64,000 nucleotides of DNA from Phycisphaerales bacterium. GTDB lineage: Bacteria > Planctomycetota > Phycisphaerae > Phycisphaerales > UBA1924. Made by a program: the position numbers and the translations under genes. The number at the start of each line of letters is the position of its first letter. Positions within the stretch are counted from its first letter, which is position 1. Positions 57,976 through 64,000 of this stretch are shown here, piece by piece. The DNA lies in contig JALHNL010000004.1 in NCBI GenBank assembly GCA_022843545.1, positions 1-64,000 on the forward strand, given 5' to 3'. The notes beneath the pieces are model-generated. The model was not told the origin of the DNA, searched no databases, and saw only the letters and a list, made by a program, of their open reading frames with translations.

Positions 57976-59454
57976 CTACACCGTCGTGGGCGGGCCGTCG
58001 CTCAGCGACGTCGGGGTCGCCGAACCCTTGAACGGCAGCGGGTCGGACGCGCGCCCCTCGCCCCACATCCTGAACCGAGGCCACACCACTTCCTTCAGCA
58101 GGATCTTGATGCACGCGCCCAGCGGGATCGCCAGAAGCAGCCCGTAGAACCCGCCCAGGATACCGCCGGCCATCGAGGAGAACAGGATCGTCGGCGTGTC
58201 CATGTTGGTGGTCTTGCCTTGGATGGTCGGGGAGAGGATGTAGTCATCCACCAACTGCCCGCCCAAGTACACGATCACGGGGCCGGCCAGCGCCCACCAC
58301 CAGTTGCCCTGCCAGCCCGTGCCCGCGGGGTCCAGGAGCATCAGCACCGCGGTGATGGGCACGCTCAGCGAGGCCGCGTACGGGATCAGGTGCAGGAAGC
58401 CGAAGACCGGCCCCAGGATCAGCGGCGTGGGCGCGCCGACCAGCAGCAGCGCCAGCGTGTAGTACACCGTCATGATCGCACAGATGGTGAGCCGCCCGCG
58501 GATGAACCCGGCGATCACCGCGTCCATCTTCTGGAGCAGGTGGATGACGCCCAGCCTTCGCCGCTCGGGGATCAGGCTCTCCCAGAACGACAGGAACCGG
58601 CCGTAGCCCACGCAGATGAAGAAGAAAAAGAAGGCCGTGAGGAACGCGCCGAAGAGGAAGAAGCCGATCGAGCCCAAGAGGTTGAACAGGAAGCTCACGG
58701 CGCTGGCGCCCGTCGCCAAAGCCTCGCGCGACAGCGCGGTGGCGTTGGACTGCACCCACCGCCCCACACGCCGCACCGCCTTGTAGATCATCACCCCCGT
58801 CGTGTCGCCCGCGTCGAAGACCAGCAGGTCGGGCTTGGCTTCCGCCGGCGGGGCGGCGATCCCCGTCCCCGGCGCGGGGGGCGAGGGCGGCGGGGTCAAC
58901 GCGGTCTGGTCCGTGGCCCGCTCCGCCTCCTGCTTCCGCTGCGCCTCCTCGAACTCGCGCTTGTACTGCATGAGTTTGTCGTGCAGCCACAGCCAGCGCG
59001 GGCCGGGCAACTGGGCCTTGAGTTCCTGATCTTCCGGGCGGTCCAGCGACTTGATCAGCACCTGCACGTTCGTCGCCTGTTCCTGCGCGAACGTCACGCC
59101 CTGGTACAGCCCGTAGCCCAGCCCGAAGACCAGCGGCACCACGATCGCCACCGCCGCCAGGATGATGATCAAGAGCGCCGCCCCCTCGCGGCTGAACACC
59201 CGTCCGCGCCCGCCCGTCGTCAGCCACCGCACCAGCGGCTCAAACAGGTACGCCAGCGCCATCGCCACCAGCAGCGGCACCGTCACCACGCTCAGCAGGT
59301 AGCCCAGGTACACCAGCCCGAAGACCGCGGCGATCACCAGCCCGTCGCGGACCGGCTGGATCTCCCACAGGTGGCGGGCCCACCAGTCGCGCCCCGAGGG
59401 ACGCTCCGGCGGCGGGGTCTGAACGTGCTCTGGCGCGCCGACATCGCTTGGCAT
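57976..59454 (-). CDS. AI-2E family permease
   Basis: 492 residues, seven to eight TM segments, the usual AI-2 exporter/PerM-like topology: VRDGLVIAAVFGLVYLGYLL near the start and the paired C-terminal helices IPYAASLSVPITAVLMLL and GGQLVDDYILSPTIQGKTT (the conserved family block). A Pro/Thr-rich, charged loop of about 60 residues (QRKQEAERATDQTALTPPPS) in the middle is larger than usual. Substrate unknown; members export quorum signals or Na+. Ends in an amphipathic tail. Confidence 0.88.
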   Translation of the reverse strand: MPSDVGAPEHVQTPPPERPSGRDWWARHLWEIQPVRDGLVIAAVFGLVYLGYLLSVVTVPLLVAMALAYLFEPLVRWLTTGGRGRVFSREGAALLIIILAAVAIVVPLVFGLGYGLYQGVTFAQEQATNVQVLIKSLDRPEDQELKAQLPGPRWLWLHDKLMQYKREFEEAQRKQEAERATDQTALTPPPSPPAPGTGIAAPPAEAKPDLLVFDAGDTTGVMIYKAVRRVGRWVQSNATALSREALATGASAVSFLFNLLGSIGFFLFGAFLTAFFFFFICVGYGRFLSFWESLIPERRRLGVIHLLQKMDAVIAGFIRGRLTICAIMTVYYTLALLLVGAPTPLILGPVFGFLHLIPYAASLSVPITAVLMLLDPAGTGWQGNWWWALAGPVIVYLGGQLVDDYILSPTIQGKTTNMDTPTILFSSMAGGILGGFYGLLLAIPLGACIKILLKEVVWPRFRMWGEGRASDPLPFKGSATPTSLSDGPPTTV

Positions 59455-59507
59455 GGGCCCAGTCTATCGGATCGTCGCACGTTCGGGTGGATGAACCGGG
59501 GCCGACC

Positions 59508-59912
59508 TCAGCCCGCGACGCCCGCGGGGGCGAAGGCCTCTTCGAAGTCATAGACCTCGATGAAGTCCTCGAAGCGGTCGCGGTCGCTGGCCCGCATCTC
59601 TTCGCGGTCGATGAGCGCATACACGATCACGCCGAAGTCCTCGGTCCCGCGCAGGCCCCACCGGCGCATCACGGTGCCGGCCAGTTGCCCGTAGCGGTCG
59701 AGGGCGAACTTCCGCAGCCCGTGGCACAGTTGCTGCCCGGTGATGTGACGCGAGCGCGACTCATCCCCCGACGCGGCCTCGCCATGAACCGCCCGCACCG
59801 AGTACGAAAGCCCTTCGCGCACGAAATCAAACGCGTTCTCGGGCAACTGCGCCGCGCGGGCGCGGATGGCGGTCCAGTCTGGTGTGCTGCGGCGTTCCAA
59901 GGCGGGGCTCAT
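59508..59912 (-). CDS. Minf_1886-type conserved protein
   Basis: 134 residues from the ATG at 59912. LPENAFDFVREGLSYSVR, RHITGQQLCHGLRKFALDRYG, and GLRGTEDFGVIVYALIDREEMRASDRDRFEDFIEVYDFEEAF match the Minf_1886 family, found mainly in Planctomycetes and Verrucomicrobia. Soluble, no known activity. It supports the taxonomic reading of the window. Confidence 0.8.
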   Translation of the reverse strand: MSPALERRSTPDWTAIRARAAQLPENAFDFVREGLSYSVRAVHGEAASGDESRSRHITGQQLCHGLRKFALDRYGQLAGTVMRRWGLRGTEDFGVIVYALIDREEMRASDRDRFEDFIEVYDFEEAFAPAGVAG

Positions 59913-59971
59913 GCTCCCAAGGGTGCGGACAGAAGGGTACACACCCGCGCCGCGCCGGGGAAGGCCGCTCT

Positions 59972-60586
59972 TTACGCCCGAGGTCCGCTCACCAGCGGGT
60001 GACCCGCCCACACGAACCGCAGCCGACGCCGGGCCCAGCGCGGGCCCGCCGAGTCCACACCGATCCGGGCGGTGCGGGCGACCCGTGCGGGGAAGTGCTC
60101 CCCCCGTTCGACCCCCAGGCGCGGATCGGTGGTGAGGTCCACCGAGGACAAGGTGCGGTCAAGCCCCAGCGCCTGGCACAGCCGCCCCGGCCCGCGGCAC
60201 AGGTCCCGGTCCGGCGTCGCCCCGCCGCGAAGCGCCCTCATCCGGTCCAGCCCCTCCACCGGCTCGATCGCGCGGATCAGCACGGCGTGCGGCACGCCTT
60301 CTGCGGCGCAGACCACGTTCATGCAGTGGTGCATGCCGTAGGTGAAGTAGACGTAGGACAACCCCGGGGGCCCGTACATGGCCTCGTTGCGCGGCGAGCG
60401 GTGCAGGTTCTTCGCGTGCGAGGCCTGATCCTCGGGGGCGATGTAGGCCTCGACCTCGATGATCCGCCCCGCCAGAATCCGCCCGTCGGGCATGACGCGC
60501 ACCAGAACATGCCCGAGCAGGTCGGGGGCCAAGTCGTCGGCCCGGCGGGCGAAGAACTCGCGGTCAAGGCGGGAAGCGCGGGGCAC
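59972..60586 (-). CDS. mpg: DNA-3-methyladenine glycosylase (AAG/MPG type)
   Basis: 204 residues, the normal length. Base-excision repair of alkylated or deaminated purines. The motifs are LDREFFARRADDLAPDLLG, IIEVEAYIAPEDQASHA (catalytic Glu in EVEAY), MYGPPGLSYVYFTYGMHHCMNVV and GPGRLCQALGLD, which are those of the monomeric AAG fold, not of the Tag/AlkA helix-hairpin-helix enzymes. The ATG is at 60586, 6 bases from the end of ccsA. Confidence 0.93.
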   Translation of the reverse strand: MPRASRLDREFFARRADDLAPDLLGHVLVRVMPDGRILAGRIIEVEAYIAPEDQASHAKNLHRSPRNEAMYGPPGLSYVYFTYGMHHCMNVVCAAEGVPHAVLIRAIEPVEGLDRMRALRGGATPDRDLCRGPGRLCQALGLDRTLSSVDLTTDPRLGVERGEHFPARVARTARIGVDSAGPRWARRRLRFVWAGHPLVSGPRA

Positions 60587-60592
60587 GGCGGA

Positions 60593-62383
60593 TCAGGCGT
60601 AGGAGTGCAGGCCCGCGAGCAGGAGGTTCACCCCGAAGTAGCACCACAGCATGAGGATGAAGCCCACGATGCTGAGCCACGCGGTGAGGAGGGCCTTGTT
60701 CTTCACGCCCGCGGCGCGGATGTGAACAACCACGAGGTAGATGATCCAGGTGACGGCGGCCCAGGTCTCCTTGGGGTCCCAGGCCCACCAGCGGCCCCAG
60801 GAGTGATCCGCCCACCACGCGCCCAGCAGGATGCCCACGCCCAGCGTCCAGAACGCCAACTGGAGGATCGTCATCTGGGCCTTGTCCAGGTCATGGAGCA
60901 GACGCTGGCGGGCGGTCATCGCGGCGGGGTCGTCGGTGGCGGTCTCGGCGGGGGCACTCGCGCCCAGCGCCCCGGCGGCGAGCGCGACGGAGGCCCCGGC
61001 GCTCTTGCCGAAGTAATGCGCGCCCAGGTAGAACAGGCTGCAGATCATGCCCAGGCTGATGAGCCCGTAGCTGAAGAGCACCGTCGTCACGTGGTACTTC
61101 AGCAGCACGCTGGTGTTCAGAATCGCCGCCTCGCGCCCGATGTCCTTGCCCGGGATGCCCGTCTGCGTGGCGACCACCAGGATCATGAAGCCCACCGCGG
61201 CGGTGGCGGCGCCGAAGAGCCACTGGCGCTTGGCCGCGGCCAGCGCCAGCCCCACGATCGCCGCGAAGAGCGAGACGCCGGTCATGGACTCGAACTGGTT
61301 CTGGATCGCGAACCGTTCGGCGATGTAGCAGCGGGCGGCGAAGCCCACCGCGTGCAGCAGCACGGCGCTGAGCAGCAGCGTCAGGCCCGTCCACTTCAGC
61401 CAGGCGCGCTGCGTGCCGAAGGCCAGCAGCATCGCCACCAGCGCGCCCGCGTACAGCCACATGCCCCAGTCAAAGGGCTGGGCGCGGTTGTATAGCGCTT
61501 CGAGGTTTCGGCGAGTGGTGGGGTAGGTCTCGCTGTTGATGGTGGGCAGAATGCGGGCCAGTTCTTGCGCCGCGCTGTTCACGCTCGCCGCGTCACCGGC
61601 TCGCCACGCCGAACCCAGAGCCAGCGCCGCCTTGCGGGCCGGGTGGTCAGGGGGCAGGGTGGTGAGGGCCGACCAGGGCTTCTCGTGATCGCCCGAGGAG
61701 ACCATGAGCAGGTTGCCCGCGCTCGAGAGGTACAGGTCCAGGGCCTCGCGCGTCTCGCCGATGGTCTTCTGAACCTGGGGCGACATTTCGCGGGCCATCA
61801 TCTCGGAGCTCGCGGCGTCGAGCGTGCCCACGATGCCCAGCGGAGCCAAGCGCCCCAGTTTGCGCCAGCGCTCCCGCGCCGCGGTCTGGTCCTCGCCCTT
61901 GCCCACGATCCGCTCGATGAGGATGTCGCGGAAGGGCAGGTAGGTCACGCCGATGAGCGGCTTATCCTCGTAGTACGTGGGGTCGATGATGATGTCGAGG
62001 TAGGTGAAGAGCGGGTCGTAGGTCATCTTGGCGGGCAGCGCGCCCGACCCGCCCTCGGGGGCCAGGTCAAAGTAGTTCCGCCGACCGGCGATCTCGTTCA
62101 CCGACTCGCGGGCCAGCGAATCGAGAATCTTGATTCGTCCGTTGTGGTACAGCGACAGGTCGCGCAGCGGGGTCAGGTCCACGTTCTGCGCAAACACCCA
62201 CTTCTCCGCGATGTCCATCACCTTCGACCCGCGCGGGGGCGGGCTGCCGAAGGGGTTCTCCACCCCGCGGGCCGAGAGCATCGCGGTCTGCGGATGGCTA
62301 TTGCCCGCCGGCTGGGCCAGCGCCAGCGAAGGGGCAAACACGAACAGGGCGATCAGGATCGGGATCATGCGGAGCGGGTTCAT
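60593..62383 (-). CDS. ccsA: Cytochrome c maturation protein CcsA with N-terminal extension
   Basis: 596 residues from the ATG at 62383, with AGGAG seven bases upstream; its ATG overlaps the previous stop (ATGA). System II haem handling: the tryptophan-rich WWD motif DHSWGRWWAWDPKETWA near the C-terminus and eight TM segments. A signal peptide and a 300-residue extracytoplasmic N-terminus (HNGRIKILDSLARESVNEIAG) precede the first TM of the core, similar to the extended CcsA of Bacteroidetes. It pairs with the ResB-like gene upstream. Confidence 0.88.
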   Translation of the reverse strand: MNPLRMIPILIALFVFAPSLALAQPAGNSHPQTAMLSARGVENPFGSPPPRGSKVMDIAEKWVFAQNVDLTPLRDLSLYHNGRIKILDSLARESVNEIAGRRNYFDLAPEGGSGALPAKMTYDPLFTYLDIIIDPTYYEDKPLIGVTYLPFRDILIERIVGKGEDQTAARERWRKLGRLAPLGIVGTLDAASSEMMAREMSPQVQKTIGETREALDLYLSSAGNLLMVSSGDHEKPWSALTTLPPDHPARKAALALGSAWRAGDAASVNSAAQELARILPTINSETYPTTRRNLEALYNRAQPFDWGMWLYAGALVAMLLAFGTQRAWLKWTGLTLLLSAVLLHAVGFAARCYIAERFAIQNQFESMTGVSLFAAIVGLALAAAKRQWLFGAATAAVGFMILVVATQTGIPGKDIGREAAILNTSVLLKYHVTTVLFSYGLISLGMICSLFYLGAHYFGKSAGASVALAAGALGASAPAETATDDPAAMTARQRLLHDLDKAQMTILQLAFWTLGVGILLGAWWADHSWGRWWAWDPKETWAAVTWIIYLVVVHIRAAGVKNKALLTAWLSIVGFILMLWCYFGVNLLLAGLHSYA

Positions 62384-64000
62384 GCGGAGGCTCCTGCGGA
62401 AGGACGGTCTGGTGACCGGATGGACTTCTTGAGCTTGCCCGGCGGCGTATAGGTGCCCGCGGCGAGCTGCGCCTGGATCTTGGCCTTGCGCCGGCGGAGG
62501 ATCAGCGGCTTGACGTAGAACGCCCACGGGATGCCCACGCTCATCATGATCGCGCCGCCCGCGATGACGTAGATGCCCGGATTGTTGCCCACACCCAGCC
62601 GCGTGAAGCGGGCCGCCGGACGCTTGATCAGCCCCGCCTTGGCCGCCTCCACACCCTGGTTCCACCCGTCGGCGTCCCAGCCGGCCTGGCTGAACTTGAA
62701 CCGCGTGGGGCCCAGGCGGTCGGCGAGCCAGCGCTTGGCGTTCTCCAGCCACGACCGGCTGTCGCTCCAGGTGAAGGGCGAGATCAGCAGCGGGTCGTTC
62801 AGGCTGGTGTGGGCCAGCACGCTCACGCGCGACATCTCACGACCCGACGCGTCGCGCTCGATCTTGTCCACGCGCACGTCGGACCTGAAGTCGCGTGGCT
62901 GCGTGCTGTGGGGGTACGGGATCATCTCAAAGTCCAGCAGAGTCAGTTCCAGCCCCGGCAGCGCGTGACGCAGCCGTCCGAAGGTGACGTCCACGATCCG
63001 CCCGTCCGGGACGAAGAACGAGGCGATGTCGAACTGCCGGCTGGGCTCAAACTCGGAGAAGGGCACCCACCGCGTCTGCGACCACACCACTTCGCCCTGC
63101 TCGCTCACCTGCTCGACCCGCACCGCCGCCATGGCCTTGCGGTGGGTGCCGGTCTGGTCGCGCCGGTCGATGGTGGGCACGATGAACGGGGCGAGCGTCT
63201 TGCGCGCCGCGGGGAACCGCTCGGCCAGCTTCAGCACCAGCACCTCGGGGTCCCCGACCGGGATGGTCGAGCCGTTGCGCAGGTTGGAGAGCGCCACCGG
63301 ATCGCGCCCGGGCAGGCGGACAATGGCCCGCACGGGCGGGTTGTCCGCCTCGGTCGCGCCCTGCGTCTGCTCGTCGATGAAGACCGTCACGATCGACGTG
63401 TCCAGGTGCGTGAGCCCCACCAGCGGCGTGGGCGGCGTGCGATTGGGGCGCCCGTCGGGACGGGCCACCAGCCCGATGTCCTGGTCCAGTTCCGGGTACC
63501 GGGCGAAGAGGAAGCGGTCAAACGGCTTGAGCGGCTCGGCCGCGCCCGGCGGGATGTACCCCTCGGGCGGCGTGACCCGCACCACCACCTCGGTGCTGGT
63601 GGCGTTCTCGTAGCCCGGCGTGACGATGGGCAGCGAGGGCGCGGGGCTGATGGACCGCACCTCGAACGACCACGCCGGGTCGCCCAGGGCCAGCTTGCTG
63701 CCCGGCGCGATGGGGAACCACTTGCTGGCGCGCTGCCCGGGGATGGAGACGTGCAGGGCGTTGAGCGTTTCGCTCGCGGGCGTGGGCGAGCGGAGCAGGT
63801 CCCACCTCTCCTGAGGCATGTCGCGCGAGAGCCTCACGACGAACAGCCCGTCAAAGAGCGCATCAGCGGCGTCGGCCGGGCTGGCCCCGCCCAGGAACAA
63901 CCGCGGAAGGTCGCGGCGCTGAAGCGTGCCATCGGGGGCTCGGCGCAGGGCCTGGGCGGTGATCAGCCGGGCCGGTCCCGAAGCCTCGCCCGGGGAGCCC
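62380..64000 (-). CDS. resB: ResB/Ccs1-like cytochrome c maturation protein (5' truncated)
   Basis: At least 540 residues; the frame stays open to the window edge, so the N-terminus lies outside. The visible part is a large extracytoplasmic strand-rich domain with LGDPAWSFEVRSISP and VTPPEGYIPPG, a Trp-rich patch (SRSWLENAKRWLADRLG), and a final TM (NNPGIYVIAGGAIMMSVGIPWAFYV) followed by basic residues, matching the C-terminus of ResB. Translational coupling to ccsA (ATGA) supports the System II pair that delivers haem to apocytochromes c. Confidence 0.75.
   Translation of the reverse strand, partial: GSPGEASGPARLITAQALRRAPDGTLQRRDLPRLFLGGASPADAADALFDGLFVVRLSRDMPQERWDLLRSPTPASETLNALHVSIPGQRASKWFPIAPGSKLALGDPAWSFEVRSISPAPSLPIVTPGYENATSTEVVVRVTPPEGYIPPGAAEPLKPFDRFLFARYPELDQDIGLVARPDGRPNRTPPTPLVGLTHLDTSIVTVFIDEQTQGATEADNPPVRAIVRLPGRDPVALSNLRNGSTIPVGDPEVLVLKLAERFPAARKTLAPFIVPTIDRRDQTGTHRKAMAAVRVEQVSEQGEVVWSQTRWVPFSEFEPSRQFDIASFFVPDGRIVDVTFGRLRHALPGLELTLLDFEMIPYPHSTQPRDFRSDVRVDKIERDASGREMSRVSVLAHTSLNDPLLISPFTWSDSRSWLENAKRWLADRLGPTRFKFSQAGWDADGWNQGVEAAKAGLIKRPAARFTRLGVGNNPGIYVIAGGAIMMSVGIPWAFYVKPLILRRRKAKIQAQLAAGTYTPPGKLKKSIRSPDRPSAGASA

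Overview
The window is a very GC-rich chromosomal segment, most likely from a flagellated member of the Planctomycetota, probably class Phycisphaerae. The pointers are indirect: six proteins ending in a Cys4 zinc ribbon of the CxxCGY...CPECG type, a Minf_1886-type protein, lineage-typical conserved hypotheticals, and a Gram-negative envelope gene set (KDO synthesis, an LptC/LptA-like protein, P-ring flagella). No phage genes, transposases, CRISPR arrays or rRNA genes were seen. The single RNA gene found is a tRNA-Arg(CCU). Gene strands are mixed and many pairs overlap by 1-4 bases (ATGA, GTGA, TTGA, TGATG), which suggests translational coupling.

Layout. 1-4.7 kb: the tail of an unknown protein, a zinc-ribbon membrane protein, a racemase-like protein without the usual cysteines, hscB and a coupled pair of DUF21/CBS proteins. 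4.8-12.7 kb: amino-acid and polyamine metabolism (lysA, proA, speA), two more zinc-ribbon proteins and an Old Yellow Enzyme. 12.9-17.3 kb: a zinc-ribbon protein, a secreted-type esterase, a small membrane protein, trmD and scpA. 17.4-25.6 kb: an envelope operon (kdsD, kdsC and a 1041-residue LptC/LptA-like protein), a Fur-family regulator, a glycosyltransferase and a remote BshC-like protein. 25.6-34.5 kb: a GT87-like glycosyltransferase, a lipoprotein, the tRNA, GT2, a methyltransferase, a serpin, two DinB-like proteins, a 20-residue polylysine peptide with its own terminator, and dapB. 34.7-40.6 kb: a catalytically dead M16 protein, mnmA, a C26 amidohydrolase, another zinc-ribbon protein and two membrane proteins.

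40.6-53.3 kb is a minus-strand flagellar cluster read flgI-flgJ-flgN-flgK-flgL-fliW-csrA-fliC3-fliC2-fliC1. The parts needed for the Hag-FliW-CsrA partner switch are contiguous. All three flagellin leaders carry hairpins that present GGA in the loop, and in fliC3 that loop is the Shine-Dalgarno itself. This is the most coherent regulatory system in the window. 53.3-64 kb: a zinc-ribbon/membrane protein pair, DUF2306, a large acyl-CoA dehydrogenase, an AI-2E-family permease, Minf_1886, 3-methyladenine glycosylase, and the CcsA and ResB-like cytochrome c maturation genes running off the right edge.

Two families of non-coding sequence recur between genes. The first is short arrays with an exact 7-bp period but different unit sequences. 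The second is short perfect palindromes with 2-4 base loops, mostly at gene ends.
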